A DNA stretch of 64,000 nt, from NCBI GenBank assembly GCA_947497905.1, contig CANMIH010000002.1, forward strand, positions 186,001 through 250,000. Direction: 5' to 3'. Origin of the DNA: an uncultured Pelagimonas sp. Its GTDB lineage: Bacteria > Pseudomonadota > Alphaproteobacteria > Rhodobacterales > Rhodobacteraceae. The notes under the pieces are model-generated. The model did no database searches and was not told the DNA's origin. It was given only the letters and a program-made list of their open reading frames with translations. Below, one piece after another: positions 1 to 8,218 of the stretch. How positions within the stretch are numbered: the stretch's first letter is position 1; the number at the start of each line of letters is the position of its first letter. The translations under genes were made by a program, and so were the position numbers.

Positions 1-185
1 GCTTCGACAACCTTCCGGTGATGGGGGATGGACCGGACTTCAGCGGAATGGGAATGGCCGACTTCGACTCACCAGCTGATGATGATCCGGTCGATCGCCT
101 ACGTAACCTGATCCAGGAGCGCAAAACCGAAACCGTCGAGATTTTGCGCAGCTGGATGGATGATGAGAAGGAGAAGGCAGGTTGA
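1..185 (+). CDS. fliF: Flagellar M-ring protein FliF, C-terminal end (partial)
   Basis: Only the last 60 codons are in the window; the gene begins to the left. The readable tail (codons from base 3, stop TGA 183-185) contains DRLRNLIQERKTETVEILRS, followed by an acidic end. This is the FliG-binding C-terminal helix typical of FliF, the inner-membrane ring protein on which the flagellar basal body and export apparatus assemble. The next gene starts inside the stop codon (TTGA overlap) and is followed by fliN and fliP, so the flagellar context supports the call. The seen motif plus the neighbours make this fairly secure despite the truncation. Confidence 0.88.
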   Translation, partial: FDNLPVMGDGPDFSGMGMADFDSPADDDPVDRLRNLIQERKTETVEILRSWMDDEKEKAG

Positions 186-796
186 TTGCTCTGCATGACT
201 TCCTCGAAGACTTCGGTTCGGCCGTAAGCGCAGCAGCGCTGGCCGAACCAGCAGGCCCCGTCGTAGACGAAGCCGAAGTTGAGGGAATGAAACTCGAATC
301 CTTTGAAAATGGCTATCGGGCCGGGTGGGACGACGCGGTTAAAGCGCAATCCGATGACAAAACCCGCATTTCGAGCGCCTTTGGTCAGCATCTTCAGGAT
401 CTGTCGTTCACCTATCACGAGGCCTCGCGCCAGGTGATGAATTCGATGACCCCACTGCTGCATGAAATTGTGGCTTCGCTCCTGCCCGAAGTGGCGCGGG
501 CATCGCTGGGGCAACACATCGTGGAACAACTTCAGAACATGGCCGAAGAGCTGGGTGAGCTGGAAGTCGTCGTGGCGGTCTCGCCGAATAATGTTGAGGC
601 GGTTCAACCGCTTCTACAGGGCGATTTCGGGTTCCCGGTTGAGCTGACTGCGGATGATACATTGCTAGAAGAACAGGCCGACATTCGCCTGGGCGATACG
701 GAAAAACAAATTGATCTTGGGGATTTGGTCGCTTCGGTGTCCGAGGCCATTCAGGGCTTTACCCACGATAACCGGAGAAAAGTAGAACATGGATAA
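182..796 (+). CDS. fliH: FliH-like flagellar export stator protein
   Basis: A 204-aa acidic soluble protein without membrane segments. It sits between fliF and fliN, where FliH-family proteins (regulators of the FliI export ATPase that link it to the C-ring) are often encoded. Residues 40-130 are helical and rich in Ala, Glu and Gln, and the C-terminal half resembles the FliH/YscL globular domain. The start is TTG at 182, overlapping the fliF stop by 3 nt in TTGA, which implies coupled translation. Its 3' end overlaps fliN by 8 nt. No catalytic motif is expected in this family. FliH sequences diverge strongly, so identity rests largely on position and general character; it should not be read as an ABC ATPase because no Walker motif is present. 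Confidence 0.7.
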   Translation: MIALHDFLEDFGSAVSAAALAEPAGPVVDEAEVEGMKLESFENGYRAGWDDAVKAQSDDKTRISSAFGQHLQDLSFTYHEASRQVMNSMTPLLHEIVASLLPEVARASLGQHIVEQLQNMAEELGELEVVVAVSPNNVEAVQPLLQGDFGFPVELTADDTLLEEQADIRLGDTEKQIDLGDLVASVSEAIQGFTHDNRRKVEHG

Positions 797-1073
797 TGCA
801 CAGGCCGCCCGCAGCGATGCTGCCACCCCGTTCACCTCGGTGCCGATTGAGATCACCGTTTCGGTGGGTCGCGCCCGTCCTCTGGTACGCGAGCTTTTGC
901 AACTGGCAGAGGGCTCGGTTCTGACGCTGGACAAACAACTTGATGACCCGGTCGAGCTTTATGTCGGTGAAAAAATGATCGGCATTGGTGTTCTCGAAGT
1001 GATCGAAGGCGACGGTCAGGGCCAATTGGCGGTCCGTTTGACCGAGGTTTCGGACCTGAACGGTCCGACCTGA
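789..1073 (+). CDS. fliN: Flagellar motor switch protein FliN
   Basis: A 94-aa protein consisting almost only of a SpoA/surface-presentation domain (about residues 17-90), with VPIEITVSVGRARPLVRELL followed by the glycine-containing EGSVLTLDK and VELYVGEKMIG strands. FliN forms the bottom of the cytoplasmic C-ring and works with FliG and FliM in rotation switching and with FliH in export. Its length is short but normal for alphaproteobacteria. The ATG lies 8 nt before the end of the fliH-like gene and is preceded by GGAGA. Stop and fliP start are 5 nt apart, so these are one operon. Confidence 0.93.
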   Translation: MDNAQAARSDAATPFTSVPIEITVSVGRARPLVRELLQLAEGSVLTLDKQLDDPVELYVGEKMIGIGVLEVIEGDGQGQLAVRLTEVSDLNGPT

Positions 1074-1078
1074 TCACG

Positions 1079-1813
1079 ATGCGGGGGTTTTTGACATTTA
1101 TCTTGCTGTTGGTGGCAGCAGGAACATTCGCCGGACGCGCCGAGGCCCAGTCGATTGCTGTCGAACTGGGCGAAGGCGGGTCTATCTCTGCAACAAGCCT
1201 ACAACTTCTGGCCATGATCACGCTGCTCAGCCTCGCGCCGGGCATTGCCATCATGGTCACCTGTTTCCCATTTATGGTTACTGTTTTGTCAATTCTCCGT
1301 CAGGCGGTGGGATTGCAGCAGTCTCCTCCCAATATGCTGATTGTCAGCCTTGCGCTTTTCCTGACCTATTTTGTCATGGAACCGGTGTTCATGGAGGCCT
1401 ATGAAACCGGCATTGAACCTCTGATGAACGAGCAGATGGAGATGCAAGACGCGGCTGTGGAAGCCATGAAACCGTTTCGGGTCTTTATGGCCGGGCGCGC
1501 TGATCCTGACACCTATCGCGCGATGGCAGATCTGCGGCCTGATGCAGCACAAACCGTTTTGGCACCAGAGGCCCCCTTATCGGTGCTCATCCCAACCTTC
1601 ATGTTGTCGGAAGTCGCGCGGGCGTTTCAGGTCGGATTCCTGATCTTCCTACCGTTTCTGATCATTGATCTGGTTGTGGCTGCAGTTCTGATGTCCATGG
1701 GTATGATGATGGTTCCGCCGGCAATCGTGTCCTTGCCCTTCAAACTGGCGTTCTTTGTGATCGCAGATGGATGGGCGCTATTGGCGGGAAGCCTGGTGCG
1801 CGGCTACTTCTAG
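1079..1813 (+). CDS. fliP: Flagellar type III export gate protein FliP
   Basis: A 244-aa inner-membrane protein of the flagellar export gate (FliP/Q/R). It begins with a cleavable-looking signal peptide ending near AEA at residues 21-23, as known for FliP. Four hydrophobic segments lie near residues 42-75, 85-100, 180-205 and 210-235. FliP signatures are visible: VLSILRQAVG near residue 70 with SPPN just after, and VSLPFKLAFFVIADGW near the C-terminus. The Arg often seen in the first signature (TSF.R) is Phe here (TCFPF). It is the last flagellar gene in the window; galM lies tail-to-tail 12 bp away with no obvious terminator between. Confidence 0.95.
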   Translation: MRGFLTFILLLVAAGTFAGRAEAQSIAVELGEGGSISATSLQLLAMITLLSLAPGIAIMVTCFPFMVTVLSILRQAVGLQQSPPNMLIVSLALFLTYFVMEPVFMEAYETGIEPLMNEQMEMQDAAVEAMKPFRVFMAGRADPDTYRAMADLRPDAAQTVLAPEAPLSVLIPTFMLSEVARAFQVGFLIFLPFLIIDLVVAAVLMSMGMMMVPPAIVSLPFKLAFFVIADGWALLAGSLVRGYF

Positions 1814-1825
1814 CCGCCCCAAGAT

Positions 1826-2776
1826 TTAGGTTTGTCTGATGTCGATTGTGGTGCGCTGATGATACGGCGCATCCGGTCGACAGAGGATACTTCCGAAACT
1901 GGGCTGATGCAGGGCATCGGGGAAATCCTGCGCTTCGAGGCACAGCCCGGCAAAGGGCGTATGGGCCACGCCAGATGACGGTGCCTGCGCCGAGAGACCC
2001 GCTCCGCTGTAAAACTGGAGCCCCGGCCGATTGGTCCACAGACGCAGTTCTTTGCCATTGGGTGCGCTGAGCACCACGTTTGGCCCACTTGTCTTGTCGA
2101 GCGCAAAGTTAAGATCATAACCCGCCCGATCCGGATCAATCTCAGACAGCATCTGAGGTTTGCGGAAGTCATACCGCGTGCCGTCGACGGGACTGATGTC
2201 ACCGGTGGGGATCAGATCAGCTCCGGTAGGCGTGATGTATTGTGCCGAAATCTGAAGGCTGTGGTCACGGATATCAGCATCACCTGTCAGGTTGAAATAA
2301 AGATGCTGGGCGAGGTTGATTGGCGTGATCTGATCGACCTCAACATGCATATCCCATGTCAAAGCACCCTCTTTGAGGGTCATTCGCACCTCTATTCTGG
2401 CCTCGCCCGGGTAGCCCTGATCAAGATGGGGCGACGTATGGCGCAGGATCACTTCCCGGTCACTGACGGCATCAAGATCCCAGTTAATTTGGCTTAGGCC
2501 ACCGGGACCCCCGTGGAGATGGTGGGGGCCGTCATTCGGGACCAAAGGCCAGCTCGTGCCATCCAAGTCAAATGTGGACTGCGCAGTGCGGTTGGCAACA
2601 CGCCCGACAACTGCGCCAAGAAAATGGGCGTTGTGGCGGTAGCTTTCAGGATCTGCAAAGCCCAGCACGCAGTTCTGACCGTCAACACGCCACTCTTTCA
2701 CAGCCGCGCCCATAGACAGGACCGTGATCTCGGTGTCTGCGTCTTTCAGTACATGGTGTTTGATAAGATCAGACAT
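1826..2776 (-). CDS. galM: Aldose 1-epimerase (mutarotase)
   Basis: A 316-aa cytosolic enzyme that interconverts alpha and beta anomers of hexoses. It has the galactose-mutarotase signatures: GRVANRTA near residue 58, HHLHGG near 83, the catalytic His in LAQHLYFNLTG near 157, and the C-terminal catalytic Glu in FAGLCLEAQDFPDA followed by the usual histidine-containing tail. Length is normal for bacterial GalM. A purine-rich ribosome-binding site precedes the ATG. It is a single gene, convergent with fliP and upstream of trhO in the same orientation (127-bp gap); the neighbours give no pathway hint, so the physiological sugar is unknown. Confidence 0.93.
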   Translation of the reverse strand: MSDLIKHHVLKDADTEITVLSMGAAVKEWRVDGQNCVLGFADPESYRHNAHFLGAVVGRVANRTAQSTFDLDGTSWPLVPNDGPHHLHGGPGGLSQINWDLDAVSDREVILRHTSPHLDQGYPGEARIEVRMTLKEGALTWDMHVEVDQITPINLAQHLYFNLTGDADIRDHSLQISAQYITPTGADLIPTGDISPVDGTRYDFRKPQMLSEIDPDRAGYDLNFALDKTSGPNVVLSAPNGKELRLWTNRPGLQFYSGAGLSAQAPSSGVAHTPFAGLCLEAQDFPDALHQPSFGSILCRPDAPYHQRTTIDIRQT

Positions 2777-2903
2777 GCGGGCCCCACCTCAGAATTGCTC
2801 TGCAGGCGTGATAGCGCAAACGGGCGCGGAGCGGGACAGTTTTAAGTCTGATTTTGACCAGAAGTTCTACGAAAATGGGAGGCGCATAGCCCCCCAGATT
2901 TAC

Positions 2904-3821
2904 TTAGTCGTCGATGACGTCGGCGTGCAGGTGACGTTCGCCACGTGCTTTGGACAGGGCAATCTGCTTTTGCCGCTCGCGGAACCGGGTTTTGTCCTCT
3001 TCCGAGGTTTCTTCGATGCAGAGATGGCAGGATACGCCGTGCTCATAGGTGTCGCGGTCGCGATCTTCGGGAAGGATCGGACGGCGGCAGGCGTGGCACA
3101 TCACATGCGGTCCTTCGACCAAACCGTGGCCAACCGAGACACGCCCATCAAAGACAAAGCACTCGCCGTTCCAGGTGCTGTTGTCCTGAGGTACTTCTTC
3201 CAGGTACTTCAGAATGCCGCCCTGGAGGTGGTACACATCTTCAACACCCTGCCCCAGCAGATAGTTGGTGGATTTCTCGCAGCGGATGCCACCGGTGCAG
3301 AACATGGCGACACGCTTGTTGTGAAAGCGGTCTTTGTTCTTTTCCCACCAAGCCGGGAATTCACGGAACGTTGCGGTTTCCGGATCAATCGCCCCTTCGA
3401 AGGTACCAATCGCAACTTCGTAGTCATTGCGCGTATCAATCACCACAACATCGGGTGACTGGATCAGCTCGTTCCAGTCTTTGGGTTCAACATAGTGACC
3501 CACCTTGGCCAAGGGATCGACATCCGGTTGCCCCATGGTCACGATCTCTTTTTTCAACCGCACTTTCATCCGGGCAAAGGGCCGCTCTTGTGCGGTCGAC
3601 AGTTTCCAGACGAAATCCTCACAGCCTGGAAGGGACTTGATATGAGCGATCAGCGTGTCGATCCCAGCCTTGGGGCCGGCCACGGTGCCATTGATGCCTT
3701 CCTTCGCCAAAAGCAGTGTGCCCGTGATCTGTTGATCCCGGCACAGGTCGTGCAAAGGTTGACGCAGGGCTTCGTGATTGTCGAAGCGGGTGAAGTGATA
3801 GAGAGCGCAGACGGTAAACAT
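2904..3821 (-). CDS. trhO: tRNA uridine(34) hydroxylase TrhO (rhodanese-family)
   Basis: A 305-aa protein of the YceA/TrhO family, which uses molecular oxygen to make 5-hydroxyuridine at the tRNA wobble position. An N-terminal ferredoxin-like domain (about 1-95) contains LLLAKEGINGTVAG. The rhodanese domain (about 115-215) carries VVVIDTRNDYEV and the active-site loop CTGGIRCEKS with Cys175. A C-terminal cysteine-rich stretch (CHACRRP, then CHLC) is typical of the family. The start MFTVCALYHF fits homologues. It is transcribed toward galM, and 77 bp separate it from the Hsp70-like gene upstream on the same strand. Confidence 0.93.
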   Translation of the reverse strand: MFTVCALYHFTRFDNHEALRQPLHDLCRDQQITGTLLLAKEGINGTVAGPKAGIDTLIAHIKSLPGCEDFVWKLSTAQERPFARMKVRLKKEIVTMGQPDVDPLAKVGHYVEPKDWNELIQSPDVVVIDTRNDYEVAIGTFEGAIDPETATFREFPAWWEKNKDRFHNKRVAMFCTGGIRCEKSTNYLLGQGVEDVYHLQGGILKYLEEVPQDNSTWNGECFVFDGRVSVGHGLVEGPHVMCHACRRPILPEDRDRDTYEHGVSCHLCIEETSEEDKTRFRERQKQIALSKARGERHLHADVIDD

Positions 3822-3898
3822 GCTTCGGCATTACGCCTCTGAAAATTGGATTTCAAGACTTGAGTTGCAGCAGAAATGATGTGCCGGATATGCTTATT

Positions 3899-5122
3899 TT
3901 ATTGGGCTTCCGAGGCAATGGCGAGCCCATGGACCACTGCGGTAAAGACCTCAGCGGTTTCCTGTCGCGCATCGGGAAGCGCCTGCGTGAGCGCATCTTT
4001 GATGACCCCCATCAGGCTGGATCCACCGACAAACACCACCATATCAACGCTGTCGTTGCTGCAGTTCGCATCAGCGAGCGTCTGCAATGCGCAGGCGCCA
4101 ATTTCATCTGCGTAGCCCTGCAAGGCCGTCTGCATCACCGTGTTTTGGATCTCGGCCGTCAGACCGCGTTCGATGACCGACAGATCAACCTGTCCCATAT
4201 CCGCACCATTGGCCGTGATTTTCCCGGCCTCGATGGCATAGGCAATATCATGGCCAAGATGGGCTTCTAGCACTTCGGCCAATCGTTCAAACAGAACAGG
4301 ATCTTGGGCCAGACGCTCCCATCGGCGCACTTCGCGCAGCAGGGCAGGGTCATACACAAAGGCGATTTTCTCCCAGCTGGCCAGGTCGTGGAACATCGCG
4401 CGCGGGGCGGCATGGGTGTTTGACCCAAATTCCGCCCCGATCTGCGCGCCATACCCGAGCAGAGGCATGGCGTGGTTCAAATTCAGTACGCGGTCAAAGT
4501 CGGTGCCGCCGATTCTCAGGCCGCGACTTGCCAGCACCTGAGTTTTGCCATCTTTCCGATCACAGAGAGTAAAGTCCGAGGTGCCGCCGCCGATATCGAC
4601 GATCAGCATCCGCCCATTCCCCTCCACGGCCTGCGCCGCGGCTTCAGGTTCGGGGAGAAACGCGACATCTTTGAAGCCAGCAAGATGATAGGCGTCGCGC
4701 AAATCGATTTCCGCCTGTGCGTCCCGTTCAGGCGAGGCTGAGTGGAAATGCACCGGTCGCCCTGAGAGCGCGCTGTCGATGGTGAGCCCGGTGAACTTTT
4801 CCGAGCGCTGACGAATTTCCGCAAGAAACCGTGAAATGATTTCGATCAGCGTGAGACGCTCGTTCAGAAACGCGCGGCTTTCGCGGGCAAGGGGTGTTCC
4901 TAAGATGCTTTTGAGCGCGCGCAGGAAGCGACCTTCCTGACCATCCATCATGGCGCGTGCTGCGGCGGTTCCATAGATGTATTCGCGCTCGGCAAAATCG
5001 ATGAACACAGCGGTGGGAAGCGTCTGCGCTTCGGGTTCAAGCGGGATCACAAAGGGACGGCCCGCAGCCATCAGACCCGCAGCGGTATTTGAGGTTCCAA
5101 AGTCCAATCCCAAGCGTGCCAT
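3899..5122 (-). CDS. Hsp70-family protein, YegD-like
   Basis: A 407-aa protein built on the actin-like ATPase fold of Hsp70. The phosphate-1 motif is at the very N-terminus (LGLDFGTSNTA), phosphate-2 is LIVDIGGGTSDFTL near residue 190, and an adenosine-like motif VVFVGGSSLMG lies near residue 375. There is no room for a normal DnaK substrate-binding domain, matching YegD-type proteins (E. coli YegD about 450 aa), whose role is poorly known. An upstream in-frame ATG at 5179 exists, but MARLGLDFGTSN at 5122 places the phosphate loop where homologues have it. It is divergent from pncA with 127 bp between. Confidence 0.88.
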   Translation of the reverse strand: MARLGLDFGTSNTAAGLMAAGRPFVIPLEPEAQTLPTAVFIDFAEREYIYGTAAARAMMDGQEGRFLRALKSILGTPLARESRAFLNERLTLIEIISRFLAEIRQRSEKFTGLTIDSALSGRPVHFHSASPERDAQAEIDLRDAYHLAGFKDVAFLPEPEAAAQAVEGNGRMLIVDIGGGTSDFTLCDRKDGKTQVLASRGLRIGGTDFDRVLNLNHAMPLLGYGAQIGAEFGSNTHAAPRAMFHDLASWEKIAFVYDPALLREVRRWERLAQDPVLFERLAEVLEAHLGHDIAYAIEAGKITANGADMGQVDLSVIERGLTAEIQNTVMQTALQGYADEIGACALQTLADANCSNDSVDMVVFVGGSSLMGVIKDALTQALPDARQETAEVFTAVVHGLAIASEAQ

Positions 5123-5249
5123 GCCAAATCCCTGTGTCGCGAAAGCGGGCGAAATACCGGTTTGATATGAGTCGCGCAACGGATTTCTGCTGCGGGTTTT
5201 CCTTTTGTGGTGTGCAGGCTAGGTTCGCGACATCAACTAGGAGAGCGCT

Positions 5250-5843
5250 ATGCATGCTTTGATCGTGATTGATGTTCAGAATGATTTTTGTCCCGGAGGC
5301 GCTCTGGCCGTTTCCGGCGGGGATGAGATCGTCGCGCCCATCAATGAATTGATGGGAGAGTTCGATGCGGTGGTGCTGACGCAGGATTGGCACCCGTCGG
5401 GGCATTCGTCTTTTGCAAGCAGCCACACTGGTAAAGCACCGCTTGAGATGATCGACATGCCCTATGGTCCACAGGTTCTGTGGCCTGACCACTGTGTGCA
5501 AGGCAGCAAAGGGGCGGAGTTCCATGCAGGCCTGCAGGTGAACCGCGCTGATCTGATCATTCGGAAAGGGTTTCGCCCCGAGATCGACAGCTATTCGGCC
5601 TTCTTCGAAAACGATCAGACCACGCCAACAGGTCTTGAGGGATATCTGCGCAGCAGGGGCATCACCGACTTGACCATGGTTGGGCTGGCGACAGATTTCT
5701 GTGTGAATTTCTCTGCGGTGGATGCGGCGCAGCTCGGGTTCGACGTGACCGTGCGCGAGGACCTGTGCCGAGCGATTGATATCGACGGGTCTTTGGCGGC
5801 CGCACGTGACGGGATGATCAAGGCGGGAGCCAAAATCCTGTGA
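5250..5843 (+). CDS. pncA: Nicotinamidase
   Basis: A 197-aa isochorismatase-fold enzyme that hydrolyses nicotinamide to nicotinate in NAD salvage. The catalytic triad of the family is visible: Asp8 in VIDVQNDF, Lys106 in LIIRKG and the nucleophile Cys151 in ATDFCVNFSA. Metal ligands are Asp46, His48 and His52 in TQDWHPSGHSS and His81 in PDHCVQGS. Ribosome-binding site AGGAGAG precedes the ATG. The product nicotinate is the substrate of the enzyme encoded by pncB 600 bp downstream on the same strand, so this is an NAD-salvage locus. One small reverse-strand gene intervenes, so the two are not a simple operon. Confidence 0.95.
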   Translation: MHALIVIDVQNDFCPGGALAVSGGDEIVAPINELMGEFDAVVLTQDWHPSGHSSFASSHTGKAPLEMIDMPYGPQVLWPDHCVQGSKGAEFHAGLQVNRADLIIRKGFRPEIDSYSAFFENDQTTPTGLEGYLRSRGITDLTMVGLATDFCVNFSAVDAAQLGFDVTVREDLCRAIDIDGSLAAARDGMIKAGAKIL

Positions 5844-5853
5844 TCCTGGTGGG

Positions 5854-6279
5854 CTAGTGGTGTGTCCCGGATCGGGTTGCACCCAGCAGATCATGCACTG
5901 GGGTTCTGTTGAACTGGGCACTTAGGAAGGACCCAAGATCAAACCCGTTCCAGTTCAACACGCTTGTGTCAAATTCGGCCAGCCGGTTCTGTAGATCGAT
6001 GAGAATTTCGGTGATCTTGTCCTGATCCTGAAGGCGGACATGTCCCGGAGGAAGATCAACAGAAGACACGGCCCAAGAGAAGCCGCAGTCCTCGAACGCT
6101 TCGCGGATTGTCGAGGCCGCACCATTGAGGGCGTCGATCACCGATTTGTCACGGAACTTGGCCTGGAAACCGGCAGTTTGCGTGTCATCAACACCCATCT
6201 CTTCGAGCAAGGCCATCATCTTGGGATCTGCGCTCTTGCGAGGGCTCAGGATGGGTTCAACATCAAAATCATACTGCAT
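5854..6279 (-). CDS. Hypothetical protein, 141 aa
   Basis: A soluble acidic protein I do not recognise. It starts MQYDFDVEPILSPRKSADP at 6279; upstream in-frame ATGs (to 6402) would add an unlike, Arg-rich tail reaching into the promoter region of pncB and are less likely. The body looks helical (EILIDLQNRLAEFD), with a GFDLGSFLSAQFN segment and a short HDLLGATRSGTHH end. No signal peptide, membrane helix or known motif is visible. It lies between pncA (convergent, 10-bp gap) and pncB (divergent), so a link with NAD salvage is possible but unproven. Confidence 0.6.
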   Translation of the reverse strand: MQYDFDVEPILSPRKSADPKMMALLEEMGVDDTQTAGFQAKFRDKSVIDALNGAASTIREAFEDCGFSWAVSSVDLPPGHVRLQDQDKITEILIDLQNRLAEFDTSVLNWNGFDLGSFLSAQFNRTPVHDLLGATRSGTHH

Positions 6280-6452
6280 ACAAACACCCCGGATCGCTTG
6301 GGTTAGCGTGCTGTATCTCAGAAATTTACGGCGCAATTGTGCAGAAAGCGGGTAGTTCTGAGGGCGAATGCAACCTTGGGGGAGTACCCCGCACCTATAC
6401 ACAGCTTGTCAGACGTGGTTAAACATCGCGACGACAAGTACGGACAATACAC

Positions 6453-7745
6453 ATGGTCGATATCGCCACCCGCGTCTGGAACCACAAATGGAAGATCGAT
6501 CCGATCGTCCGGTCCCTGATTGATACCGATTTCTACAAGCTGCTGATGTGTCAGTCGGTGTATCGCAACAAACGCGATACACAGGTGACGTTCAGTCTGA
6601 TCAATCGGTCGTCTCAGGTTCCTTTGGCCAAGTTAATCGATGAAGGCGAATTGCGCGAGCATCTTGACCACATTCGGTCGCTTTCCTTGTCGCGTGGCGA
6701 AAGCACATGGCTGCGCGGCAACACCTTTTACGGCAAACGTCAGATGTTCCGCCCGGATTTCATGGAGTGGTTCGAGAACCTGCGCCTGCCGGATTACCAT
6801 CTGGAGCGGATTGGCGATCAGTATGAGCTGACATTTGAAGGGGCCTGGCCCGAGGTCATGTTGTGGGAAATCCCGGCGCTTTCCGTTCTGATGGAGTTGC
6901 GGGGCCGTGCGGTTCTCAACGACATGAAGAAGTTTGAGCTTCAGGTGCTTTATGCCCGCGCGATGACCAAACTTTGGGAAAAGATCGAGAAACTGCAACA
7001 GGTTGAAGATCTGCGTATCGCTGATTTTGGCACACGGCGCCGGCATTCCTTCCTCTGGCAGGACTGGTGTGTCCAGGCCATGGTCGAAGGATTGGGGGAT
7101 CGTTTCATTGGCACGTCCAATTGTTTGATTGCGAAAAACCGAGACCTTGAAGCCATTGGCACCAATGCGCATGAGCTGCCGATGGTTTATGCGGCTCTTG
7201 CCGAAGGAGATACCGCACTGGCACAGGCGCCCTATGAGGTACTTGAGGACTGGCAAGATGAGCACGACGGCAACCTGCGTATTATCTTGCCTGACACCTA
7301 TGGCACCGAAGGGTTTTTGCGACGGGCGCCTGACTGGCTTGCGGGTTGGACCGGTATTCGGATCGATTCCGGTGACCCTGCAACGGGCGCTGAGGTGGCG
7401 ATTAAGTGGTGGCAAGATCGAGGCGAAGATCCCCGCCAAAAGCTTGTCATCTTTTCTGATGGTTTGGATGAAACCAAAATTTCAGAGCTGTACCAACAGT
7501 TTCAGGGCCGCGTGCGCGTGTCCTTTGGCTGGGGCACCTTGCTGACCAATGATTTCCGTGGACTGGCCCCGAATGACGGGCTGGCGCCCTTCTCGCTTGT
7601 CTGCAAAGCGGTTGAGGCAAATGGCAAAGCTACGGTCAAATTGTCGGACAACCCGAAGAAGGCCATGGGACCGCAAGAGCAGATCGACCGCTATAAGCGG
7701 GTGTTCGGAGTGGGAGATCAGGCCGAGATTGACGTGATGGTCTGA
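6453..7745 (+). CDS. pncB: Nicotinate phosphoribosyltransferase
   Basis: A 430-aa enzyme converting nicotinate and PRPP to nicotinate mononucleotide with ATP hydrolysis, the step after PncA. Family landmarks: LIDTDFYKLLM at the N-terminus, DFGTRRRHSF near residue 191, GTSN near 220, IRIDSGDP in the phosphoribosyl-binding half, FSDGLDE, and the closing GWGTLLTND and VCKAVEANG. Length agrees with alphaproteobacterial PncB. The ribosome-binding site is weak. A strong intrinsic terminator follows 12 bp after the stop. Together with pncA this completes a two-step nicotinamide salvage route. Confidence 0.96.
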   Translation: MVDIATRVWNHKWKIDPIVRSLIDTDFYKLLMCQSVYRNKRDTQVTFSLINRSSQVPLAKLIDEGELREHLDHIRSLSLSRGESTWLRGNTFYGKRQMFRPDFMEWFENLRLPDYHLERIGDQYELTFEGAWPEVMLWEIPALSVLMELRGRAVLNDMKKFELQVLYARAMTKLWEKIEKLQQVEDLRIADFGTRRRHSFLWQDWCVQAMVEGLGDRFIGTSNCLIAKNRDLEAIGTNAHELPMVYAALAEGDTALAQAPYEVLEDWQDEHDGNLRIILPDTYGTEGFLRRAPDWLAGWTGIRIDSGDPATGAEVAIKWWQDRGEDPRQKLVIFSDGLDETKISELYQQFQGRVRVSFGWGTLLTNDFRGLAPNDGLAPFSLVCKAVEANGKATVKLSDNPKKAMGPQEQIDRYKRVFGVGDQAEIDVMV

Positions 7746-7757
7746 CCAACTGACGAA

Positions 7758-7791
7758 AACAGCCCCCTGCATTTGGGGGCTGTTGATTTTT
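7758..7791. terminator. Intrinsic terminator between pncB and the DUF4345 gene
   Basis: Inverted repeat aacagccccc / gggggctgtt (10-bp stem, 7-nt loop) followed on the + strand by GATTTTTG. It ends pncB transcription. The stem has AA before it on the reverse side, so it may weakly serve the convergent gene ending at 7807 as well. Confidence 0.9.
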
Positions 7792-7806
7792 GACTGTCCT
7801 AAATCT

Positions 7807-8190
7807 TTAAGCCATTGCCAGATTTGAGTGTGCGCTCATCAAAACGGCGATGATCACAATTTCTACGATCAGCGGCGGCACAACTTCTTTCTGCAGGCCA
7901 TCGGCGATGATGCTGACAACGCGGCCAACGGCAACTGCGCCCAGGATCAATGAAACCACCACAAAGCCCATGGTTTCCCCGGTGATCAGTTCATGCGCCA
8001 GGATCACCACGCAAGAGAGAAACAATCCGCCAATCACCGATCGGATGGTGCTCAGACCGGGCACGCCAATGGGTTCGATTGCAAAGTTGCCGATCATTTT
8101 ACGAGGGGCAAACATCGACATGACGCCGAGGCCGGTCAGCATGAGGGTGGCGGCGCCAACGAGTAGTTTGAGAATAAGGTCGAGTTCCAT
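7807..8190 (-). CDS. DUF4345-type four-helix membrane protein
   Basis: A 127-aa, strongly hydrophobic protein with about four membrane segments (near 7-27, 46-66, 73-95 and 105-122). The pattern GLGVMSMFAPRKMI, then PIGVPGLSTIRSVIGGLFL, matches the DUF4345 family of unknown function. Start ATG 8190 is preceded by AAAGGAAC; longer in-frame starts up to 8355 overlap the SDR gene and are rejected. It lies 28 bp behind the SDR gene, so the two are probably co-transcribed and controlled by the divergent LysR regulator. Confidence 0.8.
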   Translation of the reverse strand: MELDLILKLLVGAATLMLTGLGVMSMFAPRKMIGNFAIEPIGVPGLSTIRSVIGGLFLSCVVILAHELITGETMGFVVVSLILGAVAVGRVVSIIADGLQKEVVPPLIVEIVIIAVLMSAHSNLAMA

Positions 8191-8218
8191 AGTAATGTTC
8201 CTTTCGAGGGGGGGTCGT